NCBI GenBank assembly: GCA_973895155.1
Contig: OZ316895.1
Span: 3,472,001 to 3,536,000 of the forward strand
Length of the DNA: 64,000 nucleotides
Direction: 5' to 3'
Source of the DNA: Marsupella aquatica
Lineage: Eukaryota > Marchantiophyta
Part shown: positions 34,736 through 48,130 of the stretch, piece by piece
Numbering within the stretch: the first letter of the stretch is position 1
How the letters are laid out: each line of letters starts with the position of its first letter
The notes under the pieces: model-generated
Told to the model about the DNA's origin: nothing
Seen by the model: only the letters and a program-made list of their open reading frames with translations
The model's database searches: none
Translations under genes and position numbers: made by a program

Positions 34736-35841
34736 AATCTTAGCCATGTACTTCCATGTGTTTGGCGCAACCGCACATGTTCATATTCCACCTGAGAAAC
34801 GTCCACAAGGGGTCAAGTTTGAGCCTCGAGCGGAAACGGGTTATCTTGTAGGATACGCTGATGGTATCAATTACAGGGTCTGGTTTCCAAAGACAGATGC
34901 AATAACAATCTCAGCTTATGTTTCATTTGATGAAACATTGAGAACTGCTCTCATCATGCCAGCTCCACTCAATATCCCTTTTGAGCTTCCAAAATTGGAT
35001 TATGGTACAAGCGCTACGCCTACTTCCCTACAGCTTGTCATTTTGAATGACATCGCTTCGGCTTATGGTCTTCCTCATTCTTCTATCCCAGAAGAGGCGG
35101 TCACCATGCTACCTTCACCTCCAACAGTTTCTTTGACTTCCAAAGAAGATACGGCAACTACTCCGGACTTTCCTGAGGTGGCCATCGTGGCTCCCCCTCT
35201 TGGGACTCCATCTAACAAAGATCTTCAGGCTGATATTTATGCTGCAATCGCTGGTACACCGCCAATTCTTAGACAGTCTGCTTGGGCTATCAAGGGCCTA
35301 CCACCTGCTCCCTATGATACTATGGGACAGACATTAGTTCTTTTGTCTCATATCCCTAGCTTCGTCACTTTTGTATTCATACTCTGCGACACTGTTTTCT
35401 TCAGGAACTCACCAGGTACCTTCCTCTGCATAAAGAAGCGATGAATCGACCCGATGCGGATCAATGGAAGGCAGCTGAACAAACTGAGCTCACACAACTT
35501 AAAAAGCTCCAAGTTGCTCGGCTTGTTCCTTTACCTGCTGGAGCTCATTTGTTACCCTCTCGTTGGGTATACTCACATAAACGAACCACAGGTCTATACA
35601 AGGCCAGATTTGTTGCCAGGGGCGACAAGCAACGTCCTGGTGAAGATTTTCAGGAAACATTTGCCTCGGTGGTCAGGCCAGAAACATTTCAACCCATCAT
35701 GGCACTGCTGACCCTTCACAATCTACACGCTAAATCGTTTGATGTGGTTACAGTTTTCGTGTATGCAATAGTGGCAGGCCAGATACCATTTATGTGCGTC
35801 CTTGTGTTCAAGCTCTGCGCATGTAACGAGTCAACAATGTC

Positions 35842-38800
35842 AACCCATTCAAAGTTCTCCTATCAATGAAATCTCTTTTGGTCAAACAATGTAATGAAAT
35901 ATTAACATGCCAGCAGATCCTAACCCTTTCATACTTCTTGTTTTACAAAGTTGTGAGTAGTGAGTTGAATGGTGGACCGGCTTCGCTTGTCGGTGACAGA
36001 CTGCATGTGGTCAACATCCCCACCTGATGTGCAATGGGCAATATACTGCAAGCATTGTCTTCTGTCAATCCATTTGCACTATGACCATCCAGGTGTCTCA
36101 AATGGTTCAATCTGTGCCGTCCGCAATGGTAGGTTGAGCCCAAACTCGCCAGTTCTGATGCTGGTGGCAACTTTGGGTGGGCTGCACTCCAGGGATTTAA
36201 TTTTGCTGGGTGGGATTCAGAATTTGGTTTCCCTAACCGGGTCACACTAAATTCATCCTTGGCCATGCATTCCCGGCAAAGAATACTCTGATATACTCAA
36301 AGCAGTGGAAGACCTAGGTCATGCAAACTACATAGTCGGACACTATAGTCTACCCTCAAGTCCCCTATACTAGCCAATTGCATTCGATGCTATTGGCAAA
36401 CTTTTGGGGGTGCTCTAGGAGCATTAAGTAATCCATGTCACCTACCCCTGGGTGCAGCCCCCAACTTTTGCAGTGTTCCTAGGATGGCTAACCATCCCTA
36501 GAAAATGCAATCTCCGGGCCAACCTGGCAAAATTGTGTCTGGTTGAGATTTTTTTCCAAGTGATCTTGTCATCTTTTGGGGGCAGGGCACATTTCTGGGG
36601 TGAAATGGCGCTCTTAGCTCATACTTAGAACTAGGGGTGGAACCATGGCAGAATGACAGGCAATTGGCTTTCAATGTCAAGATGGGGGAAGCACCAGACT
36701 GACAGGAAACGAGAAAGAGATGAAATGAGCAAGTTTCCCGAGAAACTGTGTCTTCTATTATTGTACCACAAAAGCAGGAGGCCAGTGATGATTACCGTTT
36801 CCAGGGCCCAGCTTAAAAAATGGAAGCCGAATTGCCATTGTCACTGCACGGCTCAACTTTAAAAAATGGAAGCCGAATTGATATTGTCCCTGCAGAGATG
36901 CACTGGCGAAAAGGGGTGTGCAAGATGCTGTCTCTGTTTTCGGTTACGAACCGTAAATTTTTACTTCAAAATGCAGAATGAAACCAGTGGTCCAGACCAA
37001 TGCAAGAGGTGTAGATCATGACCTACACCACAACGTTCACTTGTTGCTGCAGGCTGACAATTGCATAGCGTTATTATAAACCAACCTTCCAGTCACCCGG
37101 CCACACACAGATCCACCAGCTCTAGCAAGGAAGCTGCATTCTACAGTCCATAGCCTTATTATAATCCCACCAGCCAGTCAGTAAGCACACCACGGCTAGG
37201 CAAGGGAGATGCAATCTAAATTTCCACTGTAGTGTCAACAGTTGGGTGCTCACTGCTCAGACATGGCCGGTACTCCATTGCATTTGACTCCTACCACTGA
37301 TGAGTAATCTCGGCGAAACTAAGTCTAGTACTGTAGTGTTCCATAGCTGACACTCCAGGTGGTCCAGGAGCATGCAGAATCAGTGATGACCGTCAGTGAC
37401 TGCGTGGGCTGTTGTTCAGCTTTCACATGTCTCATCCCTCTGTCAGATCTGTCTGCTTCGCTACTGTATGGATCGCTGGAGAGAATCGCGATCGAGCTCC
37501 TCGAGGAATTGCATTTATGGGTGCTTGCACTGATGGAGGGTAAAGGTCTCTCATCCGAACAGTGAGAATACCGCCAAAGCGTTCGGACCTCTTCCATTAT
37601 TTTAGTTTGGGTCGGAACAGCTCTATTATTCAAAGATAAAGCAACGGTATCATTGTCCCGAGTCTAGGCTGTCGGCCTTAGAGATGTGCTTTCGAAAAAT
37701 TCAAAAGGCTTCTTCGAAGTTTCGCTGAAATAGGCTTCGTGTGCTCACCAACCGAGAGAGAACAACTGGCAGTACGGTGATTCCATAGCCCGGAGGCCCC
37801 GGACGAGTTGCTTGGCTTGGCAGTCTGTCAACTCTCTTTTTGCTTCCCCGGCTTTTTGAATCAGTGCTCTGCTGCACTGGCCTACCTCCTCGGAAAGGAT
37901 AGTATCGTGCTGTACTGGACTTGATTGAACTTAACTGAACCAGTTGAGCGAATCCTCGATCGGTAGTACTGTAGATATATGTTCGATCCGTTCCATTGAG
38001 TTCCGTTCCGATCCGTTTCGTTCAGTTTCTTTCCTGACATACCTTTCCTGGAATCCATGTTGGGCAGTGAGTCTCATTGATGTTGGTCGGGAGCACTCCA
38101 GATATATCTGTTGTCGGCACCGTCGTCGGATAATTCACTCGAACAAGTTACAGCCGAGAAATCTGGTCAATTGGTGGCAATGAACTTAAACCTGGGTGAC
38201 CAAGTCTGTTGGGATTTTTGTCCACGTTTCTCACTTCTGAATCGTGTAAGCTTTTTGCAGTCCAGTCAGGTTTTGATTGGGTCATCTGAAATTTAGTAAT
38301 CGTTCATCCGCTTTCGAATAGACAATTGAAACTACAGAACAGCAACCAGACAGCAGAGTAGAGGGCGGGCGACGAAATCTACTTCGTTTTGATGCGCTTT
38401 TCGAATGGGCAGGTGAAATGGAACAGCAGACACAGCAGAGTAGAGAGGGCGGGGCAAAGTTGCATTTGTAATGATTGAACAGACCTGCCAGACATGAGAA
38501 ACTTGGGAACTCCCAACGGATAATGGAATGCAGTTTCTGTCATCTGGGGATAGGAACCTAAGACATAAATAGTACATCTACTTACAAATTCTCCTTCTCC
38601 AATTTCATTGTGGTTATGGCTGGGTAGCTTAGACAAAGGAGGCTAGAAATTCACCATCAGCCTACCAAGGGCTTGTCCACGTGGGAACTCACGACGTCGT
38701 CCAGACTTACTCAGAGGAGAAGGATCTATCCCAATTCCTAAATGTGGACACAGTAATACATATTTTAGGACCCTTACCATAAAAGCGAGGTCAATTGGGG

Positions 38801-41184
38801 AAACCGGTTACGTCATCGTACAAATGTGGCCTTTCGCTCTTCATTAGTATTAAATCCTGCACAATCAAATACTGAAATCTGCAGCAAAGGCAGGCGATGT
38901 AACACTCCAGGGAAGAGGAGACAGCGAGGTGGAGCGAAATTCTGGCTTGCGCAAGGTTGGTGTCTTGTTTACCGTCGGAGGACTCAGTCTGAATGTCATA
39001 CTATTGTTGTCGCACCCTCCAAGTGCACTACATATGCCTCAAACTGCCAAAAAAAACAAGACACCCAACTGGGAGGCACGATCCTAGGGCACTTATGTCA
39101 ATTATAAACAAAAATTGAAATAGAGGAGAGTGTATGTGACGCGCAGATGTAGTGAGAGTGGGTCAAGTCTGGAGTACAAGAAGGTGGGAGCCATCTTTGC
39201 TGAAGGACCGAGTCTAAGTGGGCAGAAGGAGTGAGTTTGGGATAATGTCTGGATTACAATATGATGGGAGCCATGAGTTCGTGAGTCTAAGTGGGAAGTC
39301 TAACTCAGTACGTTGTTGGGCCTTTCATGTACACTTCTGTGACAGTTTATTGCGACTTGTCCAATTACTCGACTGTCCCTTTGAGTCAGGAGAGCTGAAG
39401 TTTCTTACAAGGACCTTTTTCATGGGGAGCCTTGCTGGCTAGCTTCCATCACCTTTCATCAGAATGCTGAGGGTATGACAGGTTCATGTCCACATGCCTC
39501 ATGTGCGAAGCCATGGTGGCCCCTCCTCCATTATTGCGCCAACTTGGACTTGCTAACGATCTTCTTCTCGAAATCAGAAGTGTTTCCCTTCCACATTCCG
39601 AACTTCTGGTCACTTCTGGTCTTAAGAAACGTTGCTCGGATCTGATAGCTGCGAGTTCACAGCGCCAGACTAATAAGTGTATTGGGATTGTTTGTTCGTT
39701 CTGTTAAGATCACGACAGTCGAAATCCCGCTTGCGAGGGATAGCTCTGACACTTTAGAGAGGTGATGTAAAGATTTTGATGAACAGTTCGCTTTTCTCCT
39801 GTCCCAATGTTCTCGCATCTCAGAGCTCTTAACACTCCCTCATCTACAAGTTTTAAGGGTAAGTCCCAAAACCTTCGGTACCATTGAAAAGATAAGAGTA
39901 ACGATGTGAGGTTTAAGGGTATGTCCAAGACCTTCGGTACCATTGAAAAGATAAAAATAGTAATGATGCGTTCGATGCACGAGATTGCTATGTTAAACAA
40001 TGCTGGGCCGCGGGGGTGGGGAATGCCCTGAGTTCATGAGTTGGGTTAGACATCCGAAACCTTTCCTCTTTAGAGACTGCATATTCACTGGAGTCATCAC
40101 CAAAATGACAGGCTCTCCAGAGAGGAAAATAGACCAAAAAAAGCCAAAGGGAACTCACCGTATCAAGTATCGTAATGCATGATGCTGAGATAATATAATC
40201 GGAAAAATGGCTTATACACGGATGGAACCTCTGAATAAGGTCCGATCATGGAATATACACCTGGTTTGAGTCTCCCAGGAGAGAAATTGCTGCTTTATCT
40301 CTGCCGAGGATGTCATTCATATACAAACGAACCAAGCTTAACCTGCCTCCCCTTCCTTCCTGCCTGACTTCTAATCGTCAACCAGTGTCTCACTACTGTA
40401 AAAAACATTTGCTACACTTTCTAAATTACGAAAAATGCCTCATTTGTAGATGGCATTGCAGCAGCTGCGGCACCCTTCCCTCTCTTGAACATACATTGTA
40501 TGATCCTAGTAGAACTCGAACACCTTCGGGATGTATACTCCAGCTCGCAATTGAAATCGTGCTCCTCATGAGAGCATTGGATTGTTCCAGAGGAATCACA
40601 CCACAGGGCCAGGACGTTGACGTTACTGCTTCAGAATGGCACATTGCATAATTTCGCGCACACACTGATGCCCAGGAGAACAAAACGATCACAGCTGAAT
40701 TACTGGTCCAATTCGGATGCCTTGACTAGCTACAACTCTGGATCCCAGGAGCACACACCATAAGACCAAGGGTGAAGCTCCTGCTCTGCAACGGCAAGCT
40801 ACTCCCTTCCAGCCCATACATTGATTCGCTCTAATTTAGGTATTGTCAGTCTCTATCAGGGTTAACCCCAGTGATATGAACTACGCCAACTAGGGCTTTG
40901 ATGTGGTCCACCATCACGGAAAAATATGTAGAAAGCACCTTGAAAATGTACTTAGACCGACCACTGCACGAGATTCGACCAGGGCTGGAAAAGTTAGCTC
41001 CTCTCCTATTTACAATAGCCCAGTCTCGATGGAATAGAGGAGCTCCCAAGAATGATTGTTGGCTGCCTGTTGCAGCATGGCAAAATAAATACAGAACCTA
41101 ACCTTTCGCTTAGGTCAGAAAAATGGGCAAGGACCTCAGGTGTGCAGAGCTTGGTAAGACTGATGTGATCTGCAGATAGTCTTT
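35842..41184. other. Intergenic with local duplications, no gene
   Basis: No frame here is recognisable. Local duplications are seen at 36809-36895 (period 46), about 37065-37215 (diverged, roughly 85 bp), 38345-38460, 39190-39300 and 39850-39968 (period 60). Composition is mixed. Confidence 0.45.
39850..39968 (+). repeat. Tandem duplication, 60-bp unit
   Basis: Two adjacent copies, each containing TTTAAGGGTA followed by ACCTTCGGTACCATTGAAAA and GATAA. They differ at a handful of positions. Confidence 0.9.
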
Positions 41185-44100
41185 TTATGCTCTTCCAAAC
41201 GGAGAAGATGGAGGATCTGGGCAGACCAGCTTGTAGCTCACCAGGCCCCTGGACACGGAAGGATCTTCGGTCTGTCTGGAGAAGGATCTCGAAGCTGGAA
41301 CTACTTTCACTGGAATACGAGTCAGTCTCTTCTTCGTCTCTCCTGTTTTCTTCGAAGAAATGACCGGATCTCTACTATGTAGAACTGCTACGGCAGTGGC
41401 GAAGGCGTGGAGGGGAGAGATTGGAGCCTGGAATCCCAAAGAATAACAGCCTTCCTTCAAAGGCGTCAAAGCCATGCCAACCGTTTCTTGTTTTTTTCCC
41501 TGACCAAATTTGACAAAACACACAAATCAGATGAAAGGAAATGTCTACACCACCAAGGGAGTTACTCTTTACGAACTGTGAGAGGTATTCTGATGGAGAG
41601 CAAATTACCTCAACAAATAATCGCAAAGCATCATCTCGCAGTTGGCCTTTCACTGGAGCTTCCACACTGTCCCTGACATTCTGATTGCAGACAATAGTCA
41701 AACCACAGCCCAAATCCCAGCTGCCGCAATCACACTTGCCCCCAGCCCTCCACCTGTCGATCAGAGGCTGAGGACCATCAATACCATTTGCACTGCATCC
41801 ATGCTCACCAGATGGCAGAACGAGGGTAATGTTCAATCCCCCATTGCTCTGCTCGTCGGCAGAACTGCTCTCAAATCGTTGATCCGTAGAACTTCTGTTG
41901 CTTTCCATTGAACTTCTGCTGCCAGGACTCTTGTCCTTTGAACTGGGAGAATCTCCAGTAGAAGCTGCGCCATGATCTGGCGAACTGAAACTCTTCGAGC
42001 CATCAAAGCTCTTCCTGAGAAAATTAATACCCCAACCCCACTTATCCCCAGATGGAGCTGCCTTACCCTGAGACTTCTCTAAAAGAGTCCTGACCACTAC
42101 CGCGGCAATCTCACTCTGAGGCAGAGCCAGCGCTGCACCTGTACCCCGAAATTCCAAGTCATCCGCTGTCTCTGAGTCACTCATGCTGCTCTCAGGAAAC
42201 CCAGAGTTAGTGCTACTTTTGTTTCTTGGATGCAAAGGACTCGTCACGTTCATATGCCTCTCAAGTTGCTTCACACGAGAAGCGCCATTCGGTAATAATA
42301 CACCAGGAATGCTCAATTGACGAGTGGGAAGTGTAGCTCCGGCTGCATCACTCGCTGGAGTACTACAAAGTCCTCCGGAGGGTGATGGCAAGCTGAAGTG
42401 GGTAGAACTAGGAGAAGAGAAAGACGGGGAAGCACCCTGCTGAGGAGATCTGTGGGGGGTTGCCGTGTCCCAAGACGAGATACTCGACCTGGGGTAAGGG
42501 CTGGTAGAGGTAGGACCAGAGATCGAGATGTCCTTGACTTTGGCATCGAACAATACGAACTCTGACTCAACATAGTTTTGCATGCCGTTGGAGCTCAACA
42601 CAGGACAAATCGAGGATGTGACCGTCATATTTCCTGCAAAGTCCGAACCAGGCTTCTCCCTTTTTCCCCACTGCCTCCACCCAGACTTCCCCTTCCCTTT
42701 CCCTTTGTAGGAATGGAAAGTGTAAACGTGGGAAACTCCCTCCTGAAGCCCTGCGTCGATCCTCAGACTCTTAGCCACAAATATCTCCTCAGTCTCATCC
42801 ATAATCAGACTGTAGCTCGGAAGCCCATCTCGGCTAATTACGCACTGCATTCTCCCACATTTGAGCATAGCTGCGGGAAGAGTGATGGATGAAGATGACG
42901 AGCTTGAAGCCAACTGGGGCCCGAGGTTGGAGAACAGAGGGGGTCTTCCCAGACTTCGTTTGGCAGTAGGTAGCAATCTCACGCCCTTCAGAACTGGGCC
43001 AAAGGGTCTGCATAAAACCTCCAACTCCAGAGCCAAGCTCTTGGGAACGGGGGGTTGTTTAGCAAGAGCTGATGTTACAGCCTTAGAGCCTGCCTGTGCA
43101 CCGAAGCTGACAGATCTCTTCCTGGGCGAGGCACCTGCCTTGACGGCTGTGTGCTTCAAGGAGGTGGCAGAGAAGGAGACTTTGGCTGTTGGGGTGGATG
43201 GTCGTTTCACTGCTCTAGCAGCTGTTGCTGCTGAAGCCGATTCTCCTCCCTTGCCATAAATCGCAGCCCATGATGCTATAATAGAGTCTCTGGACTCCCT
43301 CTGCGCCTGGACAGTGCTGCTACTGTTAAATGAGCTAGTTTCCGCCCTCTTCATTGAAGAGGTGTCCATCCCTGTACTCCTACTGAAACCATGTTGGCTC
43401 TTTCCTAGCCCAAAAGTTCTTGATTCCCCCCTGGTGTTGGGGTGATCCCCGCCCTTCAAAGGAGGGCTTGACCCGATTCTATCCCGTTCGGCATTCTCTC
43501 TCTCTGCAAGAGCTCTCAGAGCCTGCACTGGTTTCATGGCTTCCTTCTCCGACCAGAGCCATTCGATGCACGCCGCAGTCACCTTAGTAGGAGTCTCTTT
43601 CTGCTCGGGAATAAGAGATGACTGAGACTTGTGCCGGAGAGTCGGAACAGCAGTGAAGGCTAGATGATGGCTGAGGACGGATCCCAGACTTCGGGTTTTC
43701 CTCGAGGCCCCTTGAATCTTCTTATTCGGTGACTTGCTCGGTGACCTTGAAGTGCTCTTCTTCTCCTCACTGCACAATTTCGAAGCGGCCAACGCAGCAG
43801 AAGTGCTCCCCGACAAATAGTCTGAACGAGAAAGTAAAGCAGATCCTGCTCCTGCTCCAACTATACCTTCAGCATCCGTGAAGGGATCTTGACCCTTGAC
43901 GCCTGCAGACAAAGAAGTCGATGGGGGAGGAAGAGTAGATGGTTGAGGAAAAGAGGAGTCCACGTCATAGTAGTGGTGATCCGAGCCCCACTCCTCAGTT
44001 CCCCGGTCCTCGGCAAAGTTACTAGCATTATCCTCGTCAAAGAATATGGTGTCGGTCTCTCTTGTAAGAATGAGATTTCCTTGATGGTCAATAGTACTTG

Positions 44101-45337
44101 AACTGTGGGTTCCTGACCAGTCCGAATCGTTGGAGCTGTCAAAGAAACTCTCGCTATCCGGTGACTTAGCGGCAGCTCCCTCGGTGCTCCTCTGCTCGGT
44201 GTTGTCGATTATCTTCGTGCTACCCTCCAAATCATTGCTTTCCACCATTTTCCCATCGAGGAAATTGAACTCGAAGAAAGTACCAGTGCCATTTTTGTTG
44301 ACTAACTCCTTGCCTAAAGGAACAGGGGAATCCAATTTGTCGACTGTGTCTAAGATATCAAACTCTACGAACTGCTCCTCTCCAGTTCTCTCAATAGTGA
44401 ACCCAGAAGGGTAATGTCCCACAGCAGAAAGAGGATTGAGGCCACTAGACATAGCATATAGATAAGACAAGTTGAAGCTGGAAGAGGACAAGTCAGTTTT
44501 GGCGAAAGAGGTTCCTTCACTCCCATAGGAAAAGGAGGACGACTCGAGGGTGGAGGTCATAGACGAAGTGTCACTTCCAGTGGGTGAATGGAAGATTCCC
44601 CGACGTGTAGAAGAGCGTTTGCTGCCACCCTTGCTGTGGTTGTGGCACTCGTACTGCGTCCATTTCCTGTTGCCCAAGAGATTCCAATCTTCCACTCCGA
44701 ATCGGAACGCTCGCTCCTCAAATGTCTCAACTTTGATACAATCGTGCTTCCCTGTCAAAGACGTCGACAGGGCCTCGGGCTTGACTTCGCCAATCCACTG
44801 ATCCTTGCCACAGAGTGCATCCCCTCCAGAAGGAACCTCCGAGAGAACATAACTGTCCACAGTTTTATCGAAATTGTACTCAAACGTATCGCCTGAATTG
44901 CAGTGCCTGGTATGACTGATTGATCCTTTCAGTGCTCCGGGAGCCTTGTCGTGCCTCTTCTTCTCCAGTGCCTCGGGAGTTTTGAATCTGGAGATGGTGT
45001 AGTTCGGGGGTATACGGTGACCAACATACTCTTCATCCCACATGGCACGCTCCACCATGACATCACGTCTCGAACTATTAGTTTCCTGCTTCTTCTTCTT
45101 CTCCAAGCTATCAGGAGTTCTCACCCGGGATATCTTAAAGTTAGGAGGTAGCTCATGCCCAAAGAACTCCTCATCCCACATCGCCTTCACACTAGGATCA
45201 TCACATCCATCCATGAACGACAGTGACTTGACGACACCACCTCCGGGAATTGATGGAGGCATCATCCTGAAAGAGGACACTTTCCCTACTCCGCCTTCCG
45301 TCTTCATTAGACCATGCGAACGATCAACTTCACGCAT
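41185..45337 (-). CDS. DUF3527 domain protein, plant-specific, function unknown
   Basis: Two exons: 45337-41609 (1243 codons) and 41499-41185 (104 codons plus stop), with a 109-bp intron (donor GTAATT, acceptor TTTGGTCAG) in phase 0, for 1347 residues. The DUF3527 region starts near residue 800. Recognisable parts are MQCVISRDGLPSYSLIMDET, KGKSGWRQWGKREKPGSDF, FVLFDAKV, then DRWRAGGKCDCGSWDLGCGL. The last exon supplies the expected family end, with YSLGFQAPISPLHAFATAVA and VLHSRDP. The long N-terminal half is Ser-rich and disordered. It begins with two copies of AMWDEE-x2-GH-x2-PPN-x2-ISR (residues about 54 and 98). A strong acceptor (CTCTTTGCAG, ending at 45375) just upstream of the start suggests an intron in the 5' untranslated region. 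Arabidopsis relatives are unstudied; no function is claimed. Confidence 0.9.
41500..41608 (-). other. Intron of the DUF3527 gene
   Basis: 109 bp. Reading through it, as the uninterrupted frame does down to 41375, gives a sequence unlike the family. Splicing joins RLFVE to GKKQETVGMAL, restoring the conserved C-terminal block. Confidence 0.85.
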
Positions 45338-45575
45338 CGCACACGACAGGTGGGGACCACTTTCTGTTCAACAACTGCAAAGAGGAGAAGAAGACACGAA
45401 TTAGAATGAATCACTAATCATCGCCTCATGCTTGCTGACGATACGAAAACATTCCTCTCCACACTCACTGCTATCATCACTCAGAAAAAGGCTACGTGCA
45501 AAGGATATTGACACCACCACTGGCTACTGCTTTCCCGCGTGAGCTAAACGACCGGTGAACATTCACTCTTAACGC

Positions 45576-45602
45576 AACTCAAAGTAAGGCGAGCAAAATT
45601 CG
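45576..45602 (+). repeat. 27-bp exact direct repeat, copy 1
   Basis: Core AAAGTAAGGCGAGCAAAATT with flanking AACTC and CG. The same 27 bases occur at 48104-48130. Flanking sequence is unrelated. Confidence 0.95.
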
Positions 45603-48103
45603 ATGGCTCTAGCTCCAGACTCTCCCAAAGAATTAGGGAAACATGTCATCCCTCGGTTCACAAAGCTGAACGTTGAAGTGAACAGAGTGCAAAGGCTAAA
45701 CGAGAGACCAATTTCAGCCAAGACATGGCCCACAGAGAGGTCACCGATGAGACAAGGGTAGGGAAAAGGTTACTGGAATACGGACGAGAGGTCACGAATG
45801 TTCGGGAGGGCTAGATAGTACTTTAAGCTATGTAAGCTGATGTGAGACAACCTCACCATAGCGTACTTCTGTACTCGAGCACCACAATCATGAAATCGAA
45901 GGTCCCAGCTGGACAAGTGACTCAGCAATGATGAGCTGTGGGACACTTCACTTTCCTGACGACAGATCCCAGGAAGTTCGGACGAAAAGAGGATAGCAGG
46001 ACTGGAAAGCAAGGAAGCGAAAGAAGGGTGAAAAAATGCGAGACATAGAACAGTTGACTGAGCAACTGAGCCTTCGTACAAACAAATGAGGGAAACGCCG
46101 ATACAAGTAGCAGGCAAAGCAGAAACGAAACACTGACCGGACGGAAGCTGCACTCACATTTATTCGACTAAAGCAGAATCAGCGATGAAGTAATCGAGTA
46201 ATACCTCCAATTCAAAACAGATGTTCAATTCGTGATGCAGCTGCCCCCGTGCTCCAATCCGTCAAGTCTGCTCCCATTCTACTACACTACCGAAATGCCA
46301 GCTATCGTTCTCAGTTTCTCTGCTACTTAGGTACCACATCATCTCCAGGTCACAAAACCCACGAACCACCTCCGCCAATTCGCTCCTTCAGTAATTTGGG
46401 CTACCCAAACCACCTACCCAATAAACCTCCGTTCACTTTCATGGATTCCTCCTCCCTCGTATAGGACATGTGAAAGCTGCTGCAAGACTTCGCGAATCAA
46501 CGATGACCACCTTTAGTGGACAACAATGCTGCTCCCCGATTGTGAAGTGTAGATTGGCAGATCTTGTTTACATCAGAATTCCTACGTAACAACAGACAAC
46601 AGAAGTTAAGAGAAATCCATAGCCCAAATCCTAGCATATTTAAACAAACCTTACATATACTCTCGACAACCAGGAACAACAGAAGTTACAGGCGGATGCA
46701 TGGACTCAACTTGGCTTACAGTATTCTGCTATCACTATGCACTAGGATCCAAATGTGGAGTATCCCCAGTCTCTTTTCCTGTTCCCTTCTCTCTCGTTAT
46801 CCTCCTCTTCAGACTATACAGTACAGCCCTCCATTGACCTCAAATTTTCGTCTCGCAGCGTACATACTCACCCTCCTCTCCATACTCGACTGGGGACAAC
46901 AGTTGAGCTTCGTGACGTCGCTCACGACCCAACTACTGTATCTGTGGCAGTCAGCTAGCGAATAGCGCACATAACAGAAAGGGAAGGTTGCGGCGCCTGA
47001 TTACAACAGATCAAACTGCTGCTCATCAGCTGATGACTCCCCTCCCTTGTCATCCGAATCCGGCGTTTCATAGGGGACAAGCCAGCAAGCCAGCCAATCA
47101 ACCAACGACCGAGCTAGCCGTGATCAAAGCGATAGCAGCGGCATAGGGGTCTCCATGGAATGAAGGGGAGAGAAAGAACGCACAAATACGAAAGATTTCC
47201 CAGTAATGTTTGGGATGATATGTGATCACTCCAGTTGATTGACCCAGCTCACAAAACAACCATCCTACATCACCCTATGTACTATCAGAAAGAAGTTCCG
47301 TCTGGTACCCTTCCCTTCCCCTTCTTCTGGGATCAACATCGGACCAGGTCCCAGTCGCAGCAGCCATGTGGCAGGTCCGTCGGAAAGCATCCGAGCAACC
47401 ACGCAGTAGAGCGCTTCCGAGGCACGAGAGGCACGAGAGGCACGAGAGGCACGGGAGAAAAGGGACTGGAGAGAGAGAGAAATGGGGAAGTACACGAAGA
47501 AGGAAGGGAAGCACGGAGGCAGTGAGAAAGGCGTGAAGCGAAAGGAAGAACCTTTTGTGGCGCAGCAGGATCTGGTGGTGCAGCAACAGCAGTAGCAATC
47601 AACCCGGCCGAGCTGCGAAAGGCGGGGAGCGGAGACGCCGGAGTGCCGGACCGAGCATGAACCAACAAATTCCGTCATGCATGCTACGATGCTGATGCTG
47701 GTACTACAGCTGCTCACAATGTGCTAATGTTCATCTCCCTCCTCCCACCTCTCCTCCCTCACTCCTCGCGTCGCCTCCTCCTTCCTGTGCGTCGTTCGTT
47801 CGCTTGGTTGCGTCGGCACAGCGTGGGATCGGATCACACAATACCCACCTCACGCGACCCGAATGCACTCCATTGCACTGCGCTACACTAAACCGCAGAG
47901 CTCAGCCCAGCCCAGCACTGCACTGCACTGCACTCTTCACTGGAATCGAAATGTCCCTTCCTAGCTCGTGGTCGTCGGTCTTACGACATCACATCGAGTG
48001 CGTACGAGGGAGGAATTAGGACGGAACATAGCCAGGACGACGACGATTCGACGGAAGGAGGCGGGGCTGGCATGGACTGGTGAGAATCAGTGAGCTACAC
48101 ACA

Positions 48104-48130
48104 AACTCAAAGTAAGGCGAGCAAAATTCG
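48104..48130 (+). repeat. 27-bp exact direct repeat, copy 2
   Basis: Identical to 45576-45602, same orientation, about 2.53 kb away. Both copies lie upstream of the DUF3527 gene. Confidence 0.95.

Larger units (their letters stand above)
31572..35836 (+). mobile_element. Decayed Ty1/copia retrotransposon
   Basis: Proposed 5' LTR 31572-31889 (TG to CA), then a primer-binding site, then gag from 31990 (KLEGGVNYDSWKMLVSAG). A zinc knuckle C-x2-C-x4-H-x4-C is at 33048-33089. The protease motif reads WISNSGANHH around 33306-33335, with Asn where the catalytic Asp of D-S/T-G belongs. Integrase remnants run from HRRFAHRHIDGLKHL (about 33724) through HMDLIGPIA and SAPYHHSQIGIVER to FGATAHVHIPPEKR. 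The reverse transcriptase start is at 35441-35800 (WVYSHKR, KARFVARGDKQRPGEDF). Several stops and frame changes break the polyprotein. The catalytic YVDD region, RNase H and most of the 3' LTR are missing: sequence runs from the reverse transcriptase directly into a copy of the last 30 bp of the LTR, ending at 35836. The element cannot move on its own. Confidence 0.85.

Noticed and set aside
42861-43259. Plus-strand frame of 132 codons opposite the DUF3527 gene
   Set aside because: It is a mirror of the true coding strand with no recognisable domain.
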